A stretch of 48,614 nt of DNA from Sphingopyxis sp. LC363. GTDB taxonomy: Bacteria > Pseudomonadota > Alphaproteobacteria > Sphingomonadales > Sphingomonadaceae. The stretch is taken from the NCBI RefSeq assembly GCF_000756385.1, contig NZ_JNFC01000028.1, forward strand, positions 1 through 48,614, written 5' to 3'. The translations under genes and the position numbers were made by a program. The number at the start of each line of letters is the position of its first letter. The first letter of the stretch is position 1. The notes under the pieces were generated by a model. It worked only from the letters and a program-made list of their open reading frames with translations, was not told where the DNA came from and ran no database searches. Below are positions 1 to 9,400 of the stretch, one piece after another.

Positions 1-5
1 GGCTG

Positions 6-236
6 GTGATGGGGGCAATCGTCCTGGGTCTTGCGCTGACCCTTGCCCTTGTCGCCGCGCTCGATCCGCCCGCGCCCCGTGCGTCCGCCCCCGCGATCTC
101 CGGGGCGGACGCACCCCCCGATTATGGCGACACGCTTCGTCGCTGCCGAACCGCCACCGAAGCCGATCCCGAATGCGAGGCGGCCTGGGAAGCGAAGCGG
201 CGCCATTTCTTCCGGACCGAAAAGAGCAAGCCATGA
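6..236 (+). CDS. trbK: TrbK-like small protein of the conjugation operon (TrbK-alt type)
   Basis: A 76 aa protein with one N-terminal hydrophobic segment (about residues 2-20), which may be a signal peptide or anchor. It is followed by a short region with two cysteines (C47 and C57) and a basic tail. Small proteins of this kind lie between trbJ and trbL in sphingomonad and rhizobial trb operons and are annotated as putative entry-exclusion proteins; the function here is inferred from position. The GTG at 6 overlaps an upstream in-frame TGA (7-9) that probably ends trbJ, whose body lies outside the window. An ATG at 9 is an equally plausible start. The gene overlaps trbL by ATGA. Confidence 0.7.
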   Translation: MMGAIVLGLALTLALVAALDPPAPRASAPAISGADAPPDYGDTLRRCRTATEADPECEAAWEAKRRHFFRTEKSKP

Positions 237-1519
237 ACGACACCGGCGTCATCGATAATTTCCTGTCGGTCTTCTCGACCTATATCGACAGCGGGTTCGG
301 TCTGCTCGGCGGCGAGGTCGGCTTCCTGTCCTCGACGCTGATCGTGATCGACATAACGATCGCGGCGCTCTTCTGGGCATGGGGCACCGACGAGGATGTG
401 CTGCAGCGGCTGGTGAAGAAGACGCTCTATATCGGCGTCTTCGCCTTCATCATCGGCAATTTCCAGGCGCTGGCCACGATATTGCTCGAGAGCTTCGCCG
501 GGCTGGGCCTGAAAGCGGCAGGAAGCGCGATGGCGATCGGCGATTTCATGCGCCCCGGCATGATCGCGTCCACCGGCCTCGATGCCGCCGAGCCCTTGCT
601 CGACGCGACCGCCGATCTTGTCGGCCCGGTGGGGCTCTTCACCAACTTCGTCCAGATCCTGATCCTGCTGATCGCCTGGGTGATCGTCGTGATCGCCTTC
701 TTCATTCTCGCGGTGCAGGTCTTCGTCACGATCCTGGAGTTTAAATTGGTGACGCTCGCGGGCTTCGTCCTGCTGCCCTTCGCCTTCTTCGGACGTACCG
801 CCTTCATGGCCGAGCGCGTCCTCGGCCATATCATCTCCTCGGGCATCAAGCTGCTCGTGCTCGCGGTCATCACCGGCATCGGCACGACCCTCTTCCAGCG
901 CTTCATGGACGCGGGGCTCGGGACCGAACCCGACATCCGCGAGGTGATGGCGATCGCCCTCGGCGCCTTGACCCTGCTCGGTCTCGGCATCTTCGGTCCG
1001 AGCGTCGCCAACGGCATCGTGGCGGGCGGCCCGCAGCTCGGCGCAGGCGCCGCCGCAGGCACGACCCTCGCGGCCGGCGCCACGATCGCCGCCGGGGCCG
1101 CCGGCGCGACGCTGGCGGCGGGCGCGGCGAGCAGCGCCGTCGGTCGCACCGCGCTCGGCGCCTCGCGCGCGTCCGGCAGCGCTTCGGCATCCTATGCCCG
1201 GGGCGCGGCCGGGAAGAGCGGGATGCGGGCGTTCGGTGCGGGGCTCGCCAATGTGGCGCGTGACACGGCGCGCGGCGCGGGTTCGCCGCTCCGCGCCGCG
1301 GCTGACCGCCTGCGTCAAAGCTATGCCGCGGGGCAGGCGGGCAAGTCCGTGGCCGGCGCTGCCACCGCGAGCGACGGCGCGGCGTCGCCCCCGACCTGGG
1401 CGGCCGCCATGAAGCGACGTCAGGCCGTCACCTCGGGCGCCACCATCGCCTCGCAGACCCTCAAGGCCGGCGACAGCCATGGCGCCGGCTCCGCTCCCGA
1501 CATCAGCCAGAAGGATTGA
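233..1519 (+). CDS. trbL: P-type conjugative transfer protein TrbL
   Basis: A 428 aa polytopic inner-membrane protein of the type IV mating-pair-formation apparatus, the TrbL/VirB6 family thought to line the translocation channel. Several hydrophobic segments run from about residue 30 to 280. They are followed by a long Ala/Gly-rich, low-complexity C-terminal tail with basic residues, which is typical of TrbL. The ATG at 233 overlaps the trbK stop (ATGA) and gives the usual MNDTGVIDNF start; an upstream extension to 173 would run through trbK and is rejected. It is the second gene of a collinear trbK-L-F-G-I cluster. Confidence 0.93.
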   Translation: MNDTGVIDNFLSVFSTYIDSGFGLLGGEVGFLSSTLIVIDITIAALFWAWGTDEDVLQRLVKKTLYIGVFAFIIGNFQALATILLESFAGLGLKAAGSAMAIGDFMRPGMIASTGLDAAEPLLDATADLVGPVGLFTNFVQILILLIAWVIVVIAFFILAVQVFVTILEFKLVTLAGFVLLPFAFFGRTAFMAERVLGHIISSGIKLLVLAVITGIGTTLFQRFMDAGLGTEPDIREVMAIALGALTLLGLGIFGPSVANGIVAGGPQLGAGAAAGTTLAAGATIAAGAAGATLAAGAASSAVGRTALGASRASGSASASYARGAAGKSGMRAFGAGLANVARDTARGAGSPLRAAADRLRQSYAAGQAGKSVAGAATASDGAASPPTWAAAMKRRQAVTSGATIASQTLKAGDSHGAGSAPDISQKD

Positions 1520-1523
1520 ACCC

Positions 1524-2207
1524 ATGTTTCGACGCCCGTCCCAACATTATGGCAAGTCCCCGGTCCCGGTTACGCCCTACCAGCGCGCGGCGCAGGTCTG
1601 GGACGACCGCATCGGCTCGGCCCGCACCCAGGCGAAAAGCTGGCGCCTCGCCTTCTTCGGCTGTCTCGCGCTTTCGGGCGGACTCGCCTCGGCGCTCGTG
1701 TGGCAGTCGCTCCGCGGCACGATCACCCCTTGGGTCGTCGAGGTCGACAAGCTCGGCGAGGCAAGATCGGTGGCGCCCGCCGATGCCGACTTTTCGCCGA
1801 CCGACCCGCAGATCGCATTCCATCTCGCGCGCTTCATCGAGCATGTCCGCTCGATCCCGGCCGATCCGGTGGTGCTCCGAAAGGACTGGCTCAGCGCCTA
1901 TGACTTCACCACGCCCAAGGGCGCGCAGGCGCTGAGCGATCACGCCCGCGCGAACGATCCCTTTGCCGAAGTCGGCAAGATGCAGGTCGCCGTCGATGTA
2001 TCGAGCGTCATCCGCGCATCGCGCGACAGCTTTCGCATCGCCTGGACCGAGCGCCGCTATCAGGATGGCAGCCTGGTCGAGACGTCGCGCTGGTCGGCGA
2101 TCCTGACCACCTCGATCCAGCCGCCCCGCACTCCCGACGCCCTGCGCCGGAACCCGCTCGGCGTTTTTGTCACCGCTATTTCTTGGTCGAAGGAGCTCAG
2201 CCAATGA
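1524..2207 (+). CDS. trbF: Conjugal transfer protein TrbF
   Basis: A 227 aa VirB8-like assembly factor of the mating-pair-formation system. It has a short cytoplasmic N-terminus with the family's 'NPYQRAAQ'-like start (here TPYQRAAQVWDDRIG), one membrane segment at about residues 38-58, and a periplasmic VirB8-type domain. That domain carries the conserved pattern around WTER and the closing NPLGVFV motif. The ATG at 1524 lies 5 bases after the trbL stop; the longer reading from 1479 overlaps trbL and lacks support. It overlaps trbG by ATGA. Confidence 0.94.
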   Translation: MFRRPSQHYGKSPVPVTPYQRAAQVWDDRIGSARTQAKSWRLAFFGCLALSGGLASALVWQSLRGTITPWVVEVDKLGEARSVAPADADFSPTDPQIAFHLARFIEHVRSIPADPVVLRKDWLSAYDFTTPKGAQALSDHARANDPFAEVGKMQVAVDVSSVIRASRDSFRIAWTERRYQDGSLVETSRWSAILTTSIQPPRTPDALRRNPLGVFVTAISWSKELSQ

Positions 2208-3040
2208 TCCGCCTTACCCTTCTTCTCGGCGCTGCCGCGCTCGCGCTGCCGGCGCAGGCGGCACCCGCCGATCCGCGCACGCAGGTCGGCCGCGCGAACG
2301 ACGCGGCGCGCGTCCAGCCCGAGCGCGCGACCTTCCTCAACGCCATCCAGAAATATGCCTGGGCCGATGGCGCGCTGTTCCAAGTCTACACCGCCCCCGG
2401 ACAGGTCACCGACATCGCATTGCAGGAAGGCGAGGAGCTTGTCGGTCCGGGGCCTGTCGCGGCCGGCGACACCGTGCGCTGGGTGATCGGCGATACGGTG
2501 AGCGGGACGGGCGCGTCGCGCCGCGTCCATATTTTGGTGAAGCCCACGCGCCCCGACATCATGACGAATCTGGTCATCAACACCAGCCGTCGGACCTATC
2601 ACATCGAGCTGCGCGCGACCCCCGCCACCTATATGGCGGCGGTCTCCTGGTCCTATCCGCAGGACGAGCTGATCGCGCTTCGCTCCGCCGAGACCGAACA
2701 GGCGCGGCTCGCTCCGGTTGCAGGCGGGATCGATTTCGCGGCGTTGAGTTTTGCGTATCGCATCTCCGGCGCGAAGGTCCCCTGGCGGCCGGTGCGCGTT
2801 TTCGACGATGGGCGCCAGCTCTTCGTCGAGTTCGGTGCTGCGATCGCAACCGCGGACATGCCCCCGCTGTTCGCGGTCGGCGAGAAAGGCGCGGCGGAGC
2901 TGCTCAACTACCGGGTCGACGGCCGTTACATGATCGTCGACCGCCTTTTCGATCGCGCTGAACTCCGGCTGGGGAGCGGGCGCGGCGCCAAGGCCGTGCG
3001 GATCGAACGCGAAACGCCGCGCGCGCGAGGCCGGTCGTGA
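2204..3040 (+). CDS. trbG: P-type conjugative transfer protein TrbG
   Basis: A 278 aa VirB9-family protein that binds the outer-membrane core of the conjugative type IV secretion channel. It has a clear signal peptide (MIRLTLLLGAAALALPAQA) followed by a beta-rich VirB9/CagX domain, including the segment YHIELRATPATYMAAVSWSY and the C-terminal region with YMIVDRLFDRAELRLG. The start at 2204 overlaps the trbF stop by ATGA. It overlaps trbI by GTGA, so translation of F, G and I is probably coupled. Confidence 0.94.
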   Translation: MIRLTLLLGAAALALPAQAAPADPRTQVGRANDAARVQPERATFLNAIQKYAWADGALFQVYTAPGQVTDIALQEGEELVGPGPVAAGDTVRWVIGDTVSGTGASRRVHILVKPTRPDIMTNLVINTSRRTYHIELRATPATYMAAVSWSYPQDELIALRSAETEQARLAPVAGGIDFAALSFAYRISGAKVPWRPVRVFDDGRQLFVEFGAAIATADMPPLFAVGEKGAAELLNYRVDGRYMIVDRLFDRAELRLGSGRGAKAVRIERETPRARGRS

Positions 3041-4260
3041 CGGCGCCCGAACAGCCGGGCACGGAAGCTGTGCCCGCCGAGGCCGAGGTTGCGCCGATCG
3101 CCCCTGCGAGCCCCGATGCGTTCCGCTTGGCGGGTGAGACTCCGCGGGTCATGCGTCTGTCACGGAAAACGCTGGCGGTTATCGGCGGGGCCGGCGGTCT
3201 TGCGATTGCGGCATCGCTCATGTGGGCGCTGCGAACGCCGGCCCCGGCCGAGCGTCGGGAGCTCTATGAAGCGAGCAACAATGCGCGGCCCGACGCGGTC
3301 CCCGGAGCACCCGCCGATTATGGCGCCGTGCCGAAGCTCGGTCCGCCGCTCCCCGGCGACCTTGGCCGGCCGATCGTTGCGGCGCAGGGGAGCGGCGAAG
3401 CCATCCCCGTCCCGCCGATCGGCGCGGAAGGGCGCAATCCTCCCGATCCGCGCGTGGCGGCCGCCGAACAGGCGCGGCAGCGGGCACTGCAGGAGCGCGA
3501 GAGCGCCCAGACGAGCCGGCTCTTTCTGGGGGGCGGAACCGCAAGTTCCGCAGCAACAGATATTGTGCCCGCCGAGGCGGCCGCGCCCGAACAGGCGGCG
3601 GAGCCTCGCACGGCCAATGAGGGGCGGCGTCAGTTTCTGGCATCGGGTTCGAAACGGCCCCTCGAAAGTGGCGAGCGGCTGATCGCCCCGAGCTCCGCGC
3701 TGATCGTCCAGGCCGGGACTGTCATTCCGGCAGCGCTCATCACGGGCATACGCTCGGACCTTCCGGGCCAGATCAGCGCGCAGGTGACGCAGAATATCTA
3801 TGACAGTCCGACCGGGCGTATCCTGCTCATCCCGCAAGGGTCGCGGTTGATCGGCGAATATGACAGCGAGATCGCGGCGGGACAGAGCCGGGTGCTCCTC
3901 GCATGGGATCGCCTCATCTTGCCCGGCGGACGATCGATCCGCCTCGAACGGCAGCCCGGCGCCGACGCCGCAGGCATGTCGGGGCTGGAGGATCGGGTGA
4001 ACAATCATTGGGGCCGGATGGTCCGCGCCGCGCTCGTCTCGACCCTGCTCGGGGTCGGGAGCGAGCTCAGCGTCGGCGGCGACGACGAACTCGCCCGGGC
4101 GCTCCGCTACGGGATGCAGGACAGCACGAGCCAGGCCGGGCGCCGCATCGTCGAGCGCGAACTGGCGGTGCGTCCGACGCTCACCATCCGGCCGGGTTTC
4201 GCGCTCCGCGTAGTCGTCACCCGCGACCTTATTCTCGAGCCGCAGGCGGATTGGAGATGA
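3037..4260 (+). CDS. trbI: Conjugal transfer protein TrbI
   Basis: A 407 aa VirB10-family protein that spans the periplasm and links the inner membrane to the outer-membrane pore of the conjugation machine. It has a cytoplasmic N-terminus, a single membrane segment at about residues 45-65, a Pro/Ala-rich periplasmic linker (about 70-200), and a C-terminal VirB10/TrbI beta-barrel domain. That domain includes the typical QNIYDSPTGRILLIPQGSRL and the closing RPGFALRVVVTRDL. The GTG start overlaps the trbG stop. It overlaps the DUF2274 gene by ATGA. Confidence 0.95.
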   Translation: MTAPEQPGTEAVPAEAEVAPIAPASPDAFRLAGETPRVMRLSRKTLAVIGGAGGLAIAASLMWALRTPAPAERRELYEASNNARPDAVPGAPADYGAVPKLGPPLPGDLGRPIVAAQGSGEAIPVPPIGAEGRNPPDPRVAAAEQARQRALQERESAQTSRLFLGGGTASSAATDIVPAEAAAPEQAAEPRTANEGRRQFLASGSKRPLESGERLIAPSSALIVQAGTVIPAALITGIRSDLPGQISAQVTQNIYDSPTGRILLIPQGSRLIGEYDSEIAAGQSRVLLAWDRLILPGGRSIRLERQPGADAAGMSGLEDRVNNHWGRMVRAALVSTLLGVGSELSVGGDDELARALRYGMQDSTSQAGRRIVERELAVRPTLTIRPGFALRVVVTRDLILEPQADWR

Positions 4261-4472
4261 GTCGGCTGCGACTTGGGCCGATCGTCGAGGAGAAGCCGGT
4301 CAAGGCTACTGTCGAACTCACGGGCAAGCTTGCGCGCGATCTCGCTGACTATGCCGCGGCACATGCGAAGGAAAATGGCCTGTCGGAGCCGTTGTCGATC
4401 GAACGGCTCATACCGCCGATGCTGGAACGGTTCGTCGCGACCGATCGCGGTTTTGCGAAGGCGCGGCGTTAG
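4257..4472 (+). CDS. DUF2274 family small protein
   Basis: A 71 aa protein starting at an ATG that overlaps the trbI stop. It has the family's opening LRLGPIVEEKPVK and reads as a small helical protein (VELTGKLARDLADYAAAHA). DUF2274 proteins regularly close trb operons in alpha- and gammaproteobacterial integrative elements. They resemble short ribbon-helix-helix-like proteins, but no function is established that I can state. Position suggests a role in or regulation of conjugation. Confidence 0.85.
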   Translation: MSRLRLGPIVEEKPVKATVELTGKLARDLADYAAAHAKENGLSEPLSIERLIPPMLERFVATDRGFAKARR

Positions 4473-4487
4473 GCGGTAAAGAGTATT

Positions 4488-4516
4488 TTGTATGCGCACA
4501 CAGGGTCGATTATGAT
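4488..4516 (+). promoter_or_regulatory. Candidate sigma70-like promoter for the CoiA-like gene
   Basis: TTGTAT (4488-4493) and TATGAT (4511-4516) are separated by exactly 17 bases. The expected transcription start lies at about 4522-4524, at the GTG start codon of the next gene, so the message may be leaderless. No ribosome binding site is visible before that GTG. This is inferred from sequence only. Confidence 0.5.
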
Positions 4517-4522
4517 CGCCCT

Positions 4523-6391
4523 GTGGACGAGCATTTTGCTCCTGAGCGGCCGACCCAACCTCCGCGGCCTTGCACAACGAAGCCCGATCCCTCGGGCTTG
4601 CGGGTGCCATTCGCTGCATGCGGCGATGGCGTGGTTCGGCACGTCGAACAGATCGTATCGCACCGCGACGGCCCCTTTACCTGCCTTGGATGCAAGGAAC
4701 GACTGACCCTTCGGCTCCCGAAGAAGATGCGGAAGCATTTCGCGCACCAGTCCGACAGCCGATGCTCAGGCGAGACGGCCCTGCATCTCTACGCCAAGCT
4801 GCTGCTGGCTGCTGTCCGGTGGGTCACCCTGCCAAGCCTTGTCCTCCGCGAGGAGCGATTGGAGGAGGTCGTTTTCGAAGGCGGGCAATTCGCGCTCGAC
4901 GAGGTGAGGCTAGAGACATCGGAGGGCGATTTTCAGCCCGATGCCATGGTGTGGATCGGGTCCGATCGCCGCGCGGTGGAATTCAAGGTGTCGCACGCGG
5001 TCGATGAGGAGAAGCAGCAGAAGGTCGCGCGCGCAGGCTGCCCGATGATCGAGATCGATCTTTACGGAGTGCGTTGGCGCCAGCTTGATGGCGCCGAACT
5101 CGACCAGCAGATTTTGCACGACGCACCGCGGCACTGGATCCATCATCCGGATCGCGAGCGTTCCGCGCAGCGCCTGTCCGAGCGGGTCACGGCGGAAGCG
5201 ACGCGCAAGGGCGAGGCGCTCCGATGGCATATCCGGGAGCGACCGCAGAAGCCTCCCGTCGATACCGAATGGGTCGCGGAGATCATGGCCGACCTGCAAT
5301 ATGCCGAACTGGACTATCTGTTCGGGGCCAAGAGCCGGATGGGCCATTGGTTCACGGTAAGGCCGCAGCTTTGGCAGGCGGCGCTCGTGCATGCCCTGAT
5401 CTACACGCCGAGCATCAAATACTCGGCGGGATCGGACATCCATATCCATGGCGAGTGGCCGAACGAGGCCAATCTCGAGAGCGTGCTGCCGACATGGATG
5501 CTGCGCACCGACCTCAGCAATTACAAACCGAACGCGCTGGCAGCGGCCGGCTACTCGCGGGAGAGTTTCGGGTCGCCCAGCCAAGCCGTGACCGAATATC
5601 TCTTCAATCTCTTCACCGATCGGCAGGCTGTGGTGTGGGAGCGTGACGAGCAGCGCTTCTATGTCGACCCCGATCTTCATGCCCGCGTTCACAATCGCTA
5701 CGACCTTGAGCGCACCGTTGCCTGCATCGCCAAGGATGCCGGCCATCCCGATCCCGATGGTTTCAGCCGGCGCTGGATGCGGCGATATAATGTCGACGGC
5801 CGAAATCCTTGGAAGGTGGCGGCGGAAGGCGGCGATGATTTTCACGCGCTGGACAAGCGGGTCCGGGCGATCTTCGACATGTCGCGCAGCTATCGCGACC
5901 TTCCCATCGTCGACGATCTTTGCGGATTGCCCTTTCAGGAGTGGCGCGACGGTATCCGACAGAAGCGCGAGGCGAAGGAAGCCGCCGAGCGCAAGCGGAT
6001 CGAAGACGCAAAGGAAAGCCGGCGGCGGAACTTCGCCATTGCCGCGAAAAACGCGCTCAAGGACGAGGCCGAGACCTGGCTCGCATCGACGGTGGTCGAT
6101 GGAGTGCCGATCACCGAGTGGGCGTGTGGCAGCGACGATCTCTATTGGCGAGCCTTCAGCCATATCGAGCGCGCCGAGGACGTGAGGAAGCGCCGGGTTT
6201 TGGCGGCGGAAGCGGCGGAGGAATTTCGCAAGCGGCTCACGACCGCCTCCAACAAGGCCTTCCGCGATCCCGACCGCGCGCACCTTTTTCTCAACAGTGC
6301 GCACCCGAAGCTTGCCGGTCGTCGCCCGATCGAAGCTTGTGAGACCGATGCGGATTTGAGAGTCGCTCTGGCGCTTCTCCCGAAAGTGTAG
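4523..6391 (+). CDS. CoiA-like nuclease-domain protein (ICE cargo)
   Basis: A 622 aa protein whose first ~180 residues match the competence protein CoiA-like pattern. It has a zinc-ribbon-like C54-x2-C57, an HFAH motif at 72-75, and E84, H88 and K92 in a helix. These are followed by a restriction-endonuclease-type core with D140 and E153-x-K155 (PD-(D/E)XK style). I therefore infer a metal-dependent nuclease domain. The remaining ~440 residues are not recognised; they include a strongly charged, coiled-coil-like stretch at about 470-510. CoiA itself is much shorter and linked to DNA processing in competence, so this is a large relative or fusion. It lies between the trb operon and the integrase, so it is element cargo. 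The GTG start lacks a Shine-Dalgarno and may be leaderless. Confidence 0.7.
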   Translation: MDEHFAPERPTQPPRPCTTKPDPSGLRVPFAACGDGVVRHVEQIVSHRDGPFTCLGCKERLTLRLPKKMRKHFAHQSDSRCSGETALHLYAKLLLAAVRWVTLPSLVLREERLEEVVFEGGQFALDEVRLETSEGDFQPDAMVWIGSDRRAVEFKVSHAVDEEKQQKVARAGCPMIEIDLYGVRWRQLDGAELDQQILHDAPRHWIHHPDRERSAQRLSERVTAEATRKGEALRWHIRERPQKPPVDTEWVAEIMADLQYAELDYLFGAKSRMGHWFTVRPQLWQAALVHALIYTPSIKYSAGSDIHIHGEWPNEANLESVLPTWMLRTDLSNYKPNALAAAGYSRESFGSPSQAVTEYLFNLFTDRQAVVWERDEQRFYVDPDLHARVHNRYDLERTVACIAKDAGHPDPDGFSRRWMRRYNVDGRNPWKVAAEGGDDFHALDKRVRAIFDMSRSYRDLPIVDDLCGLPFQEWRDGIRQKREAKEAAERKRIEDAKESRRRNFAIAAKNALKDEAETWLASTVVDGVPITEWACGSDDLYWRAFSHIERAEDVRKRRVLAAEAAEEFRKRLTTASNKAFRDPDRAHLFLNSAHPKLAGRRPIEACETDADLRVALALLPKV

Positions 6392-6440
6392 CGGAGCAGG
6401 CCGGAAGGAATTCCCGCTCGCGTGTGAAATCGCGATGTTC

Positions 6441-6446
6441 TAGACT
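6441..6446 (+). promoter_or_regulatory. Possible -10 element (TAGACT) just before the 1068 aa gene
   Basis: TAGACT fits the TAnnnT pattern and ends six bases before the ATG at 6453, the same spacing as the -10 element ahead of the preceding gene. No convincing -35 and no ribosome binding site directly upstream were seen. It suggests a leaderless message but is weak evidence alone. Confidence 0.3.
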
Positions 6447-6452
6447 TGTTCT

Positions 6453-9400
6453 ATGGACCAGCCCGACGATTCGGCCGATCAGCTTGCGGCAACACGCGCC
6501 ATCCTTCCCTCGGAATTCATGCGCCAGCTGAGACCCGACGAGTTTTCCGATAGCGGGTCCGAGCCTGCCTTCATCCTCGAAGCCTATGAGCTGGAGCAGC
6601 GCCTCGAGTATGTCACGGCGCGCAACGAGACCCATGATTTCGAGATTTTCTGTCGGAAGCTTTGCGAGCGGATCGTCTGCAAGAATCTGAAGCCTGCGAC
6701 GGGCCCGGAGGGCGGCGGTGACAGCAAGGCCGACAGTGAGACCTTTGCGGTCTCCGACGAGATTACGACACTTCACTATGTCGGCGAGGCCAACTCTGGA
6801 AGCGAGCGCTGGGCGTTTGCTTTCAGCGCGAAGAAGCAGTGGCAGCAGAAGGCGCGATCGGACATCGAGGGGATCGCGGCGACTGGGCGTCCCTATACGA
6901 AGGTGTTCGTCGTCACCTCGCGTTATGGCCGCTCCAAAGATGTCGCCAAGATTCAGGATGAGCTGTCAGAGAAATTCGGCTTTCGCGTCGAGATATTCGA
7001 CCGAAGCTGGATCATCGACCGGGTTCTGACGCACGGAAATCAGGATATCGCTGTCGACTATCTCGGAGTCGGTAAGCGAAACGAGAAGGCGCGTGTCGGG
7101 CCAGCCGACTACGCGCGGTCGCAGCAACTCGAAGATCTGGAGAAGGCAATCCAGGACCCTGCCGCTTATGCCGGCATCGAGGCGCAGCGCGTGACCGACG
7201 CCCTGCTCGCTGCGACGCTTTCGAAGGAGTTGGAGCGGCCGCCTTTCGAGACCCATGGGCGATTTGATCGGGCGATCCGCATCGCCGATCAACATGGTCT
7301 GCTCAGCCAGCAGATCGAAGCACGCTATCAGCGGCTTTGGACGGCCTTCTACTGGTTCGACGAGTTTGACCTCCTGGACCGCGAGTTTGACGCGTTCGCT
7401 GAACTCGCGTTTGGCTCGCCCGCGGCGCGACACGCGGAACGCCTTGCAAACCTTCTGCAATGCCTGATTACGGCGGTCGCACAGGGCTATCGTTCAGCCG
7501 AACAGGTTCGCCTCTCGGAACGCCGGTCCGCGTTGGTCGCTCGCCTCGAATTTTTTGCGGGTCAGAAGGACCGTCCCAACAATGCGCTCGAAGCGCGCAC
7601 GACCTCCCTAATGCTCGAGATCACCTCCCTTGCGTTCGATCGACGCGACGAAATCTCCCCCTTTTGGCAGGAAGCCGAAGCTATCCTCGAAGCGGCGTCG
7701 GGGCTCGCTGAATATGATGCCGAGCGGCTCGCGCAGCTGATCGAGGAGGTGGGGCCGCTTGCCGGGAACGATCCGGCCTATGGTGAACTGGTCGACAAGC
7801 TCGCAGACTTCATGGGCAAGCGGGTCGGCGAAGGCGAGAGTGGACGTATTTTGCTGCGAAGGGCGCGGCGGCTCGACACAAATGCGGACCGTCTTGAGAT
7901 AATTCGTCTGCTCGGACGGGCCACGCATCAACTCACCAAGCGCGAATATGCGGAAGAGCTCATCGAAGCGAGCTACATGCTCGCGGTCGCCTATCGGGGC
8001 ACCGGTACGCTCTGGGCTGCGCGTGCCGCGGCGCTGTTTGCTGTCGCATCGATAATTGCAGATTCGGAGCACGATAGCCATCCATCGGTCACCCTCGTTC
8101 CCGCGTTGATGCTCCTCATCTGGATAGACATCGAGTTGCGGCTGCTGCCCGAGGCGCTCGACGCGATCCGGATGGTGAATGGTTGCCGAAAGTTGCTGCC
8201 GCTCGACGACGCTTCGAAGGTTCGCGTCGACGAGAGGTTGAAGGAATTTGATGGCGTCCTCACTTGCCAGTTTCTCAACAGCTCGGCCGATGACTTCGAG
8301 GCGATGGCGGGCCTCCCGACGGTTCTGGAACGCCTTGGTTTGCCTATGTCCTGCGGCGCGCTTCTCTACGCCTTGGGCTATGCGGAGCGCCTGGGTGAAC
8401 GTCAGCCCGAGGAGGAGCCGGAAGGGGGACTTGAAGGCATGTTCGCGCGCGCGGCCAACCAGCCAGCGGGCGACCTCGGTGGTCGGCCGCTGGTTACCGG
8501 CAGCCCGCGACCGCACAGCATCGAGACCCGCGTTATCGGCATGCGCGTCGCGGTGCATCTATCGGGCAGCGACACAGCGCTGCTCGCCGGCCAAACCCTG
8601 CTGGCGGTTATCGACACGCTGTTTGCTACGGTTATCGGCCTGCGGATCGGAGCATTCGTCGAGCGCTTTGATATCGATCTCGTGGAAAGCGATGTTGCCA
8701 CAGCACCGAACGTTGATTTCGATGGCAATAACATGCGCGCCAAACTTCATTGGCCTGCCGGATCGACACCCGCCGATCATCTCGGTGAGAGCGGAACCCA
8801 TAGCCAATTCCTGCTTCTCTCAACGCTGATGCTCGTCGCGACCTCACTCGCCGACCGGCAAAAAATATCTCTGGAGAAGCTTTTTCGGGAAGAATCACTC
8901 CTTGAGCGCGTCAGCGCCGCAGTCGCGAGTTCGAACAGCCGCATCCGGGCGATGAACAGTCCAGCGTCGCGACTGACGGATTGGAACGAGCTATCGCTCG
9001 AGCGGTTTCCGCCGAAGGCCGACCGGCCGGTAATTGTAAGGGTGCCAGAGGCTGATCCCGAAGAAGAAACAATCAGCGAGCGATACGCGACTGGCGATCA
9101 CCGCAGCGTCGAAGTGCGCTCGATCTTGGACATTCCGCAATGGGAGCAGGCCCGCTGGATCGGCGTGATGCTCGGTCTGCAGCATGATCTCCCGATCGTC
9201 GGATTGCACTTTGAGGATCGCGAGGCGGGACGCCAAATTTTCGAGCGTTGGCGCGAACGGTTCGGCGCACGAGATGCCAAAGGGGCTATCCACATCGCGA
9301 TCTTGCGCGAACTACCTGGTCGGCCCCCGTCCCACTATGCGGTGCTATTGATGGCGGGAACTGAGCCAGGGGATTTCGCTGGTACGCTGGTGAGCATGCC

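Noticed and set aside
4910..6304. Minus-strand frame of 464 codons opposite the CoiA-like gene
   Set aside because: Shadow of the plus-strand gene, whose motifs are clear; no motif on the minus strand.
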